Origin: Myxococcales bacterium
Lineage (GTDB): Bacteria; Myxococcota_A; Polyangia; Palsa-1104; JAEUJZ01
NCBI GenBank assembly: GCA_016794465.1
Contig: JAEUKA010000067.1
Location: 1 to 38,140 of the forward strand
Direction of reading: 5' to 3'
Length of the DNA: 38,140 bases
The position numbers were made by a program, and so were the translations under genes. Positions within the stretch are counted from its first letter, which is position 1. Each line of letters opens with the position of its first letter. This document shows, one piece after another, positions 15,316 to 24,098 of this stretch. The notes below the pieces were generated by a model that saw nothing but the letters and a program-made list of their open reading frames with translations, made no database searches and was not told the origin of the DNA.

Positions 15316-17913
15316 CTAACCGATTGATCGTTTGCGCTGCCGAACGCGCGCACTGGCGACGCGCTTCCAGAGGAGCCGGATCACCAGAGACATGATCACA
15401 ATGAACGCCAGGATTGGCATGACGAAGATAACCATAAAGATCACGATGATCCCAGAGTCGCTGCGTATCCGTGGGATGAACAGAGAGAGCAGAGACAGCA
15501 GTGTGATCGCGCCAATGCTCAGCAGAGAAGTAGCGGCCAGGCTGCTGCGAGTCCGTCGCCTGCGACTGGCGGTTAGGAGTGCGCTGGCTTCGATTCCCAG
15601 GTCTTCCGCGCAGTGCTGAGCAACCGCTTCGGCGTGGACCAGCTCGTCGCTGACCAGCAAGGTTCCGTACTGTCTCCAGCGACTGACCCACAGCTCGAAC
15701 TCTGCCAGCGCCGCCAGACGAAGCTTGTCGGCACGCAGCCAGCTGTGTAGTCGCGTCCAGCTGCGAATGAGCGCTTCATGCGCGATCTCAACCGTCGGCT
15801 CGATCCCCTCCTGATCGGTGACGAGGAGTCGCGCATCCACCATCCGTGCCAGCAGCGCGTCTTGGTGAATCGCATCCTGCGGACTCGCGGGTCGGAGCGA
15901 TCGCCAGGTGAGCCGCCTGCGTGTCGCCGTGGAGAGATCCTCCTCATGCCGCAGCTCCACAAGTCGCACCATGAGTCGCTTGGCCATCCTCTGCTCGGCC
16001 TCGGTGAGTGCGTCGAACAGCGCATCGGCATGCCCACGGAGAGCCCCGACCACACCGCCAAGCTCGTCGTACGCTTGCTGGGTCAGTAGGCGACCTTGGC
16101 GGCGCTGCCAGAGCAGATCCAGCGTGTCTTGCAGCAGGGGCAGAGCGCCCGGTTCTGCTCCCAAGTCGTCGAGAATGCGGCTGGTCAGTCCGGGCTCAAT
16201 CGCAAGTCCGACCAAGCGCGCGGGCTCGGTGATGACGGCACGAAGCTGCTCGGGACCGGGCTTGGAAATGAAGATGCGATGCGCTTCATCGTAGGCAATC
16301 CGATCGAGACACAGACCCGCGTCATTGAGCAGGAGCTCTCCGCAGCGCCCGATAAAATCGACTCGCAGGGTGATAAGTACCGTAGTCTGGGACGCGGAGT
16401 GAGGCTCACTTGCCAGCGTCCACAGCCGTCGAGCAAAGGCCTGGCGCAGCGCCGGATCTTGGACGTGGGTAAACACCTCTTCAAACTGATCGACGATCAG
16501 CAGCACCGCGCGAGAATCCGCAGGGTTACCAGCCAGCGCAGCGTTCAGCACATCGAGCGGCTGACTGCCCGGACGAAGCCGCAAGAGGCGCAGCGCTCCG
16601 CCGTGTTGTTCCAAAAGACGAGGCACGGCCCCACCCAACACCAGCGACGACTTCCCGGTTCCTGACACGCCTGCGACGATGAGCAAGCGCGGTCGGCCCG
16701 CTTGGATGAGCGCCGACAGATCCGAAAGAATCTCCGCGACTTCAGGACTGCGCCCAAATAGGAAGCGGTGATGCTCGGGCTGGAACGCGAGCAGACCGCG
16801 ATACGGTCGGAAGGTCACAGGGCGGGTGTCATCGCCATCTTGCGTCCGCGCATAGAGCTGCAGACTGGCCCAGTCGAGCTGACTTGCGTCCTCTGCCAAG
16901 CGGCGACGTGCGACGAGCAGCGCATCCTCCAGCGAGCTTGGCCCCAAGAGCAGCTGCTCGTACAGCACTTGGCAAAAGCGAATCGAACCGGCCACCGACA
17001 GCGGATAGCGCGACGCGATCACACTGGCAATTCCCGCTCGGTGCAGAGTCTGGGCGACACTCCCGAGGTGATTCCCCAGGCTCCCTGGGTTTCCCGATTC
17101 GCAAGCGCAGAGAACGACCAGTCGCAGTGTGCTCGCGTAGGGCGCCAGCAGCTGCCGGAGTCTGCCCGCATCCACCACCACGCCCGCAGCTCCGACTTCA
17201 TCCGCGTCCAGCGACAAGCCAAAGGTGCTACCGACCGTACCGCCGTGACAGAGCAGATGCAGGACGCGGACCGCAGCCCCGGATTTCTGCGCGGAGTCGA
17301 GGGCCGCGATGAGCCGACCACACGAGACATGGGCCACGACCTCTCTCTCTGCATCGAAAGGGAGTCCGCTTTGTCGGCAGGCAGACTGGAGCGCGGACAG
17401 GTGCTCTGCGACTGGAACCGGACCCGCAGCAGCCGACCAAGCGAGTAGGAATCGTCCGGTCTGATTCGGCGGACACGCCGAGGGAGCCGAGGTCGAGTCG
17501 GGCCACTCATAGCGCAGCAGTACGTCGGGCAGCTCGCCGAGGTGTTGGCCGGTGACCCGCAGCGTCAGCAGCTCCCACGGCAGCGCGTACAGCTCGGCGG
17601 CGGCAGAGCGAATCGTGAGCACAACCCGTTCCGATGCTCGCTGGGCCTCAAGAATCCGCTGCTCGTGCTGCGCAAATCCGAGCGGCTGAAGGAACTGTTG
17701 CAGCAGATCCCCGACCTGCTGAAGGAGCACCGGATCGCGCTGCGGCCCGCGCAGGGCTTCGAGCTTCCCGAGCAGACTCTGCTGCCACGGGAAGCTCGAG
17801 CTGGCGACGGAACCACCCTCACTCCGCAGCAGATACTCTTGGGCCGCGAAACGAAAGGCGAACGGATCGTCCGCGCGATCGGTACGGGCGAACTCCAAGA
17901 TCACAGAGATGGC
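15316..17913 (-). CDS. CHAT protease - nSTAND ATPase - transmembrane protein
   Basis: 865 residues from ATG 17913 (a TTG at 17943 would add 10). The N-terminal 200 residues are helical and strand-mixed (EWPDSTS). A CHAT peptidase domain follows, with the His near residue 225 (VLHLLCHGG) and the Cys near 270 (VVLCACESG), then the typical SVIASRYPLS and DALLVARRRLA. An nSTAND NTPase comes next: Walker A GVSGTGKSS near 415 and Walker B LLIVDQFEEVF, plus helical sensor-like sequence. The C-terminal 65 residues contain two strong hydrophobic segments (around SLLSIGAITLLSLLSLFI and VIFVMPILAFIVIMSLVI) and end in a basic tail, so the protein should be membrane-anchored with catalytic parts in the cytoplasm. 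CHAT-STAND fusions are known from bacterial conflict and programmed-death loci. There are no WD40 repeats, which many relatives carry. Confidence 0.85.
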   Translation of the reverse strand, partial: AISVILEFARTDRADDPFAFRFAAQEYLLRSEGGSVASSSFPWQQSLLGKLEALRGPQRDPVLLQQVGDLLQQFLQPLGFAQHEQRILEAQRASERVVLTIRSAAAELYALPWELLTLRVTGQHLGELPDVLLRYEWPDSTSAPSACPPNQTGRFLLAWSAAAGPVPVAEHLSALQSACRQSGLPFDAEREVVAHVSCGRLIAALDSAQKSGAAVRVLHLLCHGGTVGSTFGLSLDADEVGAAGVVVDAGRLRQLLAPYASTLRLVVLCACESGNPGSLGNHLGSVAQTLHRAGIASVIASRYPLSVAGSIRFCQVLYEQLLLGPSSLEDALLVARRRLAEDASQLDWASLQLYARTQDGDDTRPVTFRPYRGLLAFQPEHHRFLFGRSPEVAEILSDLSALIQAGRPRLLIVAGVSGTGKSSLVLGGAVPRLLEQHGGALRLLRLRPGSQPLDVLNAALAGNPADSRAVLLIVDQFEEVFTHVQDPALRQAFARRLWTLASEPHSASQTTVLITLRVDFIGRCGELLLNDAGLCLDRIAYDEAHRIFISKPGPEQLRAVITEPARLVGLAIEPGLTSRILDDLGAEPGALPLLQDTLDLLWQRRQGRLLTQQAYDELGGVVGALRGHADALFDALTEAEQRMAKRLMVRLVELRHEEDLSTATRRRLTWRSLRPASPQDAIHQDALLARMVDARLLVTDQEGIEPTVEIAHEALIRSWTRLHSWLRADKLRLAALAEFELWVSRWRQYGTLLVSDELVHAEAVAQHCAEDLGIEASALLTASRRRRTRSSLAATSLLSIGAITLLSLLSLFIPRIRSDSGIIVIFMVIFVMPILAFIVIMSLVIRLLWKRVASARVRQRKRSIG

Positions 17914-18142
17914 CATCTTGGGATTGTAAATGTGCAAGTGCAAAAGCGCTCAAGACTCCAGTTTAGATCGAATGATAAATTCTTGAAATGAGTGGAAAAA
18001 TGAGAATTCACTATGCCAGATTACTGCTGCCTGATACCTTGCTCGAAGTTGAATTGAGTGGCTGACAGCGATCCGTAGTGCGCCAACGCTGGATGGCACA
18101 GAAGCGGCTGCTTCAGCGACGATATTATGATCGGAGAACCGC
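17914..18142. promoter_or_regulatory. Divergent intergenic region between CHAT and fascin-like genes
   Basis: 229 bp separating the two transcription units, noticeably AT-richer from 17944 to 18060. A TATTAT at 18123-18128 sits close upstream of the fascin-like ATG, and GGAG at 18133-18136 is its likely ribosome site, so the -10 role is doubtful. On the minus strand TTTCAA and TAAACT with a 17-nt gap are a weak promoter match for the CHAT gene. No clear operator. The arrangement allows common regulation of both arms. Confidence 0.35.
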
Positions 18143-19435
18143 ATGAGCGACCGCACCATCGTGATTGATTCGGCGGACGGAAACTACCTTGCTGCCAATC
18201 TGAGCAATGTCAAAATCATAGTGTCTAATTCACGAGATAGCCGATTCCCTCGCAATCGAATGGTGGGTCTGCAGGCAGCACGTGGTCAGTGGTTATGCTC
18301 AAATCCTTATCAAAGTGGCTTACTTGACGCCACCAGCCCGAATCGCAGCGGTTGGGAGACCTTCGAGCTGCGCGATCTCGGAAGCAACCAAGCCGCACTG
18401 CGGGCCTCGACCGGCAAGTTCGTCACCGCCAAGTCCGATGGCAGCCAGCTGGTTGCCGACAGCTCTACCGTTGGATTGGACCAGATCTTTACGATCAACT
18501 ATCTGTCTTCGGGCCGAGTAAACCTGCGGTGTAACAACGGCTTCTACGTCTGTGCAAACGATGGCGGCGGCAGCTACGTCGTCAACAATCGGACCGCCCC
18601 GGACATCTGGGAGACATTCCTTTTGACCACCCTTCCGCTTCCGACGATGCCGGATCGGCTGGTGGCGCTACGGACATTCAACGGAACGCATGTCGTCTGT
18701 GCCGAGAACGGAGGGGCGGCAGCGCTCACGGCGAATCGCACTGCGGTGCGGAGCTGGGAGACGTTCACGCTCAAAGATCTGGGCCAAGGGCGAATCGCGC
18801 TGGTGGCCTGCAACGGCAAGTATGTCCGCATCGACGACACTGGCTCGCAGCTGCTGGCAGATCAGACCGTCACTGGACCGATGAGTACGTTCTATCTCAG
18901 ACCGCTTGGGAGTGGATCGTATGCGCTGCTCGCCGGCAATGGCAGCTACGTCTGCGCGGAAGGAGGCGGAGGCCAGGGCCTCGTCTGCCGCAGCAGTCGT
19001 GTCGGCGGCTGGGAGATGTTCACGATCCTGTTCTTCTACACACCGAGAGATGGCAGCGTCATCACGCTCAAGGGTGACAACGGCCTGTACTTGTCGCGCT
19101 ACTGGTCATTGGGAGCCAACGAGATTCGCCCGTGCAAGAGCGAGATCGACATCTACTCGATGTTCACCGTCGCGGTGCGCGATGGCAAGATCGCGCTTCG
19201 TGCGGACAACGGTCTGTGGGTGAGCCGCTACAACCACGGGGACTACCAGACGATCGAGGCCTGCAAGAGCGAGATCGATGTCCATTGTCTGTTCGCGGTG
19301 GAGCTGCAAGGGAACGTCATCGCGCTCCTGGCAGACAACGGTCGCTACGTCGGGCGGGCCAGCGTTGGGTTCGAGCGGATGCAGCCTGACAAGACCGCGC
19401 TGGATCGCAAGTGCCTGCTCTCCGTCAACGCCTAG
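18143..19435 (+). CDS. Fascin-like beta-trefoil repeat protein
   Basis: 430 residues. At least nine copies of a beta-trefoil unit are visible, each with a core like ALRxxNGxYVxAE followed by a WExF or SxF element: GLQAARGQWLCSN, ALRASTGKFVTAK, NLRCNNGFYVCAN, ALRTFNGTHVVCAE, ALVACNGKYVRID, ALLAGNGSYVCAE, TLKGDNGLYLSRY, ALRADNGLWVSRY and ALLADNGRYVGRA. This is the fascin/actin-crosslinking family pattern and would give three trefoils. The last three units differ from the first six (CKSEID motif), suggesting two ages of duplication. No signal peptide. In bacteria such domains bind carbohydrate or protein partners; the partner here is unknown. A GGAG lies 6 nt before the ATG. The next gene begins 49 bp downstream. 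Confidence 0.8.
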   Translation: MSDRTIVIDSADGNYLAANLSNVKIIVSNSRDSRFPRNRMVGLQAARGQWLCSNPYQSGLLDATSPNRSGWETFELRDLGSNQAALRASTGKFVTAKSDGSQLVADSSTVGLDQIFTINYLSSGRVNLRCNNGFYVCANDGGGSYVVNNRTAPDIWETFLLTTLPLPTMPDRLVALRTFNGTHVVCAENGGAAALTANRTAVRSWETFTLKDLGQGRIALVACNGKYVRIDDTGSQLLADQTVTGPMSTFYLRPLGSGSYALLAGNGSYVCAEGGGGQGLVCRSSRVGGWEMFTILFFYTPRDGSVITLKGDNGLYLSRYWSLGANEIRPCKSEIDIYSMFTVAVRDGKIALRADNGLWVSRYNHGDYQTIEACKSEIDVHCLFAVELQGNVIALLADNGRYVGRASVGFERMQPDKTALDRKCLLSVNA

Positions 19436-19484
19436 GGAATGCCGCAAGCGGACAGAGAGCTGTTCGCAGAGGGGAATTGGGAAC

Positions 19485-22400
19485 ATGCAGTACGCAGAAC
19501 TCCGGAGTGCGCTGACGAGCAGTGGTGCACAGGTCACGATCTCCGCAGACACCCTGACGAGCAACATCGCAACGCTACTCACCACTGTGTATGGCGGCCA
19601 GCCGATCGTGATCGGCAACGTCAGCGCGGGATCGGGTGATGGCGAAAACAACACCGTGGTCTTGGTTGGAACCGCCTCCTTTCTCGGAGTGCTGAGCCTG
19701 CCCGTCGAGCTGCGAGCGTGGGTGGATGTAGCAGGGAGTGCGCAGCTCCTGCTCCGCTATACGCTGCGTGGGCCCAACCCAACTGCGACGGACTGGCGCT
19801 TCTCGCGGAGCTTTTCGGATCTGCCGAAAACGATCAATGGTGCCTCGGCTTCACCGGAGCCGGCGACCTCGCCACTCGATGAGCTGGAGCTCTCGGACAC
19901 TGCCTACGTGGTGTCGAGCAGCGCGCGTCGTGATCCGCTCACGAACGTGGAGCTGGAGATTGGCATCAACTTCGTCAGCCAGCTGCGCCTAACGGGGGTG
20001 TGGGCAGTGCTCCAGAGTGTCTTCGGAATGCCAACGACGACGACTCTGTACGGCACGATTCGGATTCCCAAGACCACGGACATTACGCCACCGCTCGGCC
20101 TGAGCCAGTTCGCTTGGGACTCCTCTTCTGCGCCGGGCATCCGGCTGCGTTCCGATCTTCGGGCGGGCATCACCGTCGGCAGCCTGAGCCTGTCGGATGT
20201 GAACCTGCGCTTGTACTGTCCGACCAGCAGAGACTGGCTGACCAAGAACACTACCTATCAGCCGCTGCTTGGGCTCTCGGGGTCGCTGCGGATTCCCAGT
20301 GCGAATGTGACGCTCCAGGTCGCGCTGTTCCGTGATGTGGACTCCGGAGCGATTGTCCTGGCCAGTGCCGTGTCCGGAGTGTCGCTTGGTAGTCTTTCGG
20401 TCCTGTCGGATCTGGCGGGAACGGACCAGCTGCTCAACCAGCTTCCCGAGCAGCTGAAGTCCACCGCTTCTGCGCTGTCGAGCCTGCAGCTGACGGAAGT
20501 CGCGCTCAGCCTTGTGCCCGGATCAGGCAGTGCGCCACCGACGCTCGATTGGGCTTCGGTGACAATCGGGCTGGCCAGTCAGACGTGGCAAGTCATCGAG
20601 AATCACTTTGCGGTGAGCGGACTCGCCTGCCGCTTCGACATCGTCAGTCCTCTCGCGAGTCCGAGCGTCTCCGTGACGGTAACGGGCGTCATGCAGGTCA
20701 TGGGCGTTCCCATTGCGGTTAGTGCTAGCAGCTGGAACGGATTCGTGCTGACGGCGGCGCTGCTGACACCCCAGACGCTCCCGATCCGGCAGCTGATGGA
20801 TACCTATGCACCCTCGCTGCCGCTGCAGAGTGACCTTTCGCTGAGTACGCTCGCGGTGGCGATTGCTCCGTCCAGGTGGTACCAGTTCAACCTCGGACTG
20901 GCGCAGGCGGGGCAGCCGTGGACGATCGATGTTGGGTTTGAAAAGCTGATCATCCGCGACGTGGTCTTGAGCTTTACCTATCCGGTCGGAGGCTCTCTGT
21001 CGGGTTTCTATGCGGGAACGATCGCCTTCGGCAGTACCGCGTCGCTCGACATTCGCTACACCATCCCAGGAGAGTTTTTCGTTCACGGAATGTTCGCCGA
21101 AGTGAACTTCCGCACGCTCCTGTCCACGCTGATCGGCGGCACCATCGACCTGCCCTCTGGGTTTGATCTGACGCTGCGTCGCTCGTCGGTGATCATCCAG
21201 CGCTCCGGCTCCGGAATGGTGTTTCAGCTCGGCACGCAGCTCGACTCTGCGGGCGCGCTGGTCTTTGAAGCCCGCCGTACCGATGGCAGCTGGGGGTTTG
21301 CCACCGGCCTGAGTCTGTCGTCGAAAGCATCGCTGCTACCGGGTCTTGGCGCGCTGGACTTGTTCGAGAACATGTTCCGCCTCTCGAAGCTGCTGCTGGT
21401 GATCTCGACCTTTACGGACCGAAACTTTGCGTTCCTGGACACCGCGAGCTTTCAAGATCAGGGGCTGGGCAGTCACAGCTTTGCGCTGCCGGCTGCCGCA
21501 GGTCTTTTATCGGGCTTCAACCTCTACGGTGAGTGGCAGATCGATACGACAGACGCGAAGCAGAGCCTGCTCAAGAACCTGCTTGGGCTCAGCGCGACGC
21601 TCAGCTTCGTGCTGCAGTTTGGTCAAAATCCCGCGCAGCAGTCGCGGCTGCAGGTCGGCTATTCCACCCAGCTCCTCGGTCATCCGCTGGTCTGTACGTT
21701 CGGCGCGGAGCTTGTAGATGGCCAGCCGCAGCTGTTCCTTAGCGGGCGGCTGGATGTGTCGATTCAAGGAACCGTGCAGCAGTTTTCGGTGCGGATGATC
21801 TTTGTCTCAAGTGGTGCGCAGCTGGCCACCACAATGCAGGGAAATCAGCCGATAAGCTGCGGTCCGTTCCAGATTGCCAACCTCGCGCTGCAGGTCGGTG
21901 TGAACTGGGCGGGCATTCCTAGCTTGGGAATCGCGGCGACGATTGCGACGACGGCGTTTTCCTCCTCGATCGCGCTGTTTTTCGACTCTACCAATCCTGC
22001 CAAGAGCATGATCGCGGGCTCGGTCAGCAACCTGACCTTGAAGTCGGTGCTCGATGTCTTGGTGGGCGGCCTTCCCCCGGTAGTCGACGCCATTTTCAAT
22101 GAGATTGCGCTGCTTGGTACGCAGGAGTTCGATCTCCCGCTCTCGCTGGTGCCTGCACTGGACTCCGACAACATCGCGCAGATTTCCCAGGCGTTTGCGG
22201 CAGCAGGAGTGACGATTCCGTCTTCCGCGCAGCGGGTGCTCCTGGTCCGCAGCATCGACGGCAACAAGTGGTACCTCACCAACCTGGCGGACCGCGCTCG
22301 CCAGTATCAGATCGTCCGCAGCAACACCAAGCTGGTGGGCTCAGTACAAGCGCAGTTCTATTTCGCGCCCGAGCGGACCACGATTGGCGACCTGCCAGCG

Positions 22401-24098
22401 TTCGAGCCGGGGTTCTACCTGAACGCGAAGCTGTCGGTGCTTGGCTTCAGCGCGCAGGGAACCATCGACATCAGTACCAATCGCGGCATCTACGTCTATG
22501 CCCGGATGGATCGCTTGGTGATCGGCAGTGAGCGGCTGTTCTCGATCCAGTCCGTCGATGGAACCAGCGGCCCGCTGCTGTCGGCATCGACCTTCGATCG
22601 GCCCGCTGATCCGGTTGCGGAGTTTCGCAGTCCACACCTGTACGTAAACGGTCAGATCACTCTGCTGGGGCTGCGCAAGCACGTCTATGTCCGCCTGTCC
22701 CGCCAGATGGGATTCGAGTTCAGCCTAGGTGGCGATCTTGCCCCCGGAGTCTCCTTCAACCTTCAGGGCTCCTTCCAGAGCCCGACCAGCTTCGGTGTCA
22801 ATGGCTCCTTTGACGCCAGCATTGGGACGATCGATCTGGGCAGCTTGGGCAGAGTTCCCATCAACACCGGGGTCTCCGGAATGCTGCTGATCGGCTTCTT
22901 TGGCAACGTCGCCACGGTCAGCATCTCGGCAGGATTCCAGCTGGGAGGTCAGAGCCTCTCCATTCCAGCTTTCACGCTCAACGTGCAGACAGAGGATCTG
23001 GTCAACTTTGCGCAGCTGCTGGCCGACAAAGCCAAACAGGTCGTGCTCGATCTCGTTGGGGATGCAGCAAGGTGGGCCAAGTATGTGATCGATCGCGTCA
23101 TCACTGGCGTGGTCAGCGTCGGAAATGTCCTTCGCGATGTCTATCAGAAGACCGCCGCCCAGACCGCCGAGATCATGAAGTCCGTTGGATACACTGCATC
23201 GGAGGTTGGCAATGCACTGCAGAGCGCCTACTCCGTCACAGCAGAGCAAGCGGCAAACATCCTCAAGAGCGCGGGCTACATCGCGTCCGATATCGGCAAT
23301 GTTCTCAAGAATGTGTATGGCCAGACGGCAGAGCAAGCGGCGAGCATCCTCAAGAGCGCGGGCTATGTAGTGTCCGATATCGGCAATGTCCTCAAAGGCG
23401 TTTACTCGACGACAGCAGAGCAGACAGTCAGTGTACTCCGGGAGATCGGTGCGGTGGGAGAGGATGTTGTCTCCTGGCTGAAGTCGATCTCCAACATGCA
23501 GCCGAGTGACCTCGCGACCACGCTCAAGGGGGCGGGCTACGCGGCGAGTGAAGTGAGCGAAGTCCTCCTATCTGGTGTTGGAGCCGTCGAAGGAGCCGTG
23601 GGCTCTGCACTCCGTTCCGCCGGATTTGATTCCGAAGTCGTGATGCACTCGCTGCCCTCTTTCAACACCGCCATGCAGCAAGTGGCATCGCTAAAGACCT
23701 GGGCCAGCGGAGCGCTGAGCGCCGAAGCCAGTCACATCGCAACCCAGATCACAGATGCCACCCAGAGTGCTGCCACCACCGCAGCAGCGGGTCTTCAGTC
23801 CGCTGGTTATGATCTTGCAACCACCGGTCGTACCATCGCCACCCAGCTGGGTCGGAACTTTGTACTGCCAGCCATCAGCGCCGTCTACCGCATCAGCGAC
23901 GTTGCCCTCTATGCGAAGAACGTCTTGCTAGTCCCGGCAGACCAGCTGGCATCGTTCTTCCGCTCGGGACTTGGGTTCTCTGCGGATCAAGTGAAGTCGA
24001 TCCTAGATGGCGCAGGCTACGCGGCAGATCAGGTCAGCAGTGCCATGCGCAGCGTCTACGACTGGGCCGACAACAACCTCAACCCGAGCAAGTGGTGA
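19485..24098 (+). CDS. Giant beta-rich protein with C-terminal 29-residue helical repeats
   Basis: 1537 residues from ATG 19485, which follows GAGGGGAATTGGGAA; the frame extends upstream to 19278 but would overlap the fascin-like gene. About 1180 residues are Ser/Thr/Gly/Leu-rich alternating beta sequence with recurrent modules (for example LSLSDVNLRL, LSTLAVAIAPSRW and IQSVDGTSGP), suggesting long beta-sheets or stacked barrels. From about 1210 to 1530 the protein becomes alpha-helical, with four near-perfect 29-residue repeats (VGNVL..VY..TAEQAA.ILKSAGY) and looser copies to the C-terminus (ending AADQVSSAMRSVYDWA). No signal peptide, LPXTG or catalytic motif. It may match the large proteins annotated with the DUF6603 domain, but I recall this only vaguely. 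Its role in this locus could be scaffold, toxin or surface layer. Confidence 0.75.
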   Translation: MQYAELRSALTSSGAQVTISADTLTSNIATLLTTVYGGQPIVIGNVSAGSGDGENNTVVLVGTASFLGVLSLPVELRAWVDVAGSAQLLLRYTLRGPNPTATDWRFSRSFSDLPKTINGASASPEPATSPLDELELSDTAYVVSSSARRDPLTNVELEIGINFVSQLRLTGVWAVLQSVFGMPTTTTLYGTIRIPKTTDITPPLGLSQFAWDSSSAPGIRLRSDLRAGITVGSLSLSDVNLRLYCPTSRDWLTKNTTYQPLLGLSGSLRIPSANVTLQVALFRDVDSGAIVLASAVSGVSLGSLSVLSDLAGTDQLLNQLPEQLKSTASALSSLQLTEVALSLVPGSGSAPPTLDWASVTIGLASQTWQVIENHFAVSGLACRFDIVSPLASPSVSVTVTGVMQVMGVPIAVSASSWNGFVLTAALLTPQTLPIRQLMDTYAPSLPLQSDLSLSTLAVAIAPSRWYQFNLGLAQAGQPWTIDVGFEKLIIRDVVLSFTYPVGGSLSGFYAGTIAFGSTASLDIRYTIPGEFFVHGMFAEVNFRTLLSTLIGGTIDLPSGFDLTLRRSSVIIQRSGSGMVFQLGTQLDSAGALVFEARRTDGSWGFATGLSLSSKASLLPGLGALDLFENMFRLSKLLLVISTFTDRNFAFLDTASFQDQGLGSHSFALPAAAGLLSGFNLYGEWQIDTTDAKQSLLKNLLGLSATLSFVLQFGQNPAQQSRLQVGYSTQLLGHPLVCTFGAELVDGQPQLFLSGRLDVSIQGTVQQFSVRMIFVSSGAQLATTMQGNQPISCGPFQIANLALQVGVNWAGIPSLGIAATIATTAFSSSIALFFDSTNPAKSMIAGSVSNLTLKSVLDVLVGGLPPVVDAIFNEIALLGTQEFDLPLSLVPALDSDNIAQISQAFAAAGVTIPSSAQRVLLVRSIDGNKWYLTNLADRARQYQIVRSNTKLVGSVQAQFYFAPERTTIGDLPAFEPGFYLNAKLSVLGFSAQGTIDISTNRGIYVYARMDRLVIGSERLFSIQSVDGTSGPLLSASTFDRPADPVAEFRSPHLYVNGQITLLGLRKHVYVRLSRQMGFEFSLGGDLAPGVSFNLQGSFQSPTSFGVNGSFDASIGTIDLGSLGRVPINTGVSGMLLIGFFGNVATVSISAGFQLGGQSLSIPAFTLNVQTEDLVNFAQLLADKAKQVVLDLVGDAARWAKYVIDRVITGVVSVGNVLRDVYQKTAAQTAEIMKSVGYTASEVGNALQSAYSVTAEQAANILKSAGYIASDIGNVLKNVYGQTAEQAASILKSAGYVVSDIGNVLKGVYSTTAEQTVSVLREIGAVGEDVVSWLKSISNMQPSDLATTLKGAGYAASEVSEVLLSGVGAVEGAVGSALRSAGFDSEVVMHSLPSFNTAMQQVASLKTWASGALSAEASHIATQITDATQSAATTAAAGLQSAGYDLATTGRTIATQLGRNFVLPAISAVYRISDVALYAKNVLLVPADQLASFFRSGLGFSADQVKSILDGAGYAADQVSSAMRSVYDWADNNLNPSKW
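23118..23465 (+). repeat. Four 87-bp coding tandem repeats
   Basis: Units at 23118-23204, 23205-23291, 23292-23378 and 23379-23465 each code for 29 residues. Units 2 and 3 are almost identical in DNA (GCAGAGCAAGCGGC and ATCCTCAAGAGCGCGGGCTA are shared exactly), indicating recent duplication, whereas units 1 and 4 have diverged. The period and the conserved Ala/Leu/Tyr positions suit a solenoid of two short helices per unit. Confidence 0.85.

Noticed and set aside
18143..19435. Eukaryotic contamination suggested by fascin-like repeats
   Set aside because: Codon use, the GGAG ribosome site and tight spacing to neighbours are bacterial.
22241..23336. Several long minus-strand frames under the giant gene, for example 22725-23336
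   Set aside because: They follow the codon bias of the giant gene and read His/Arg/Leu-rich peptides; no start signals.
23118..23465. Possible CRISPR-like or non-coding tandem array
   Set aside because: The 87-bp units are in-frame coding repeats without variable spacers.
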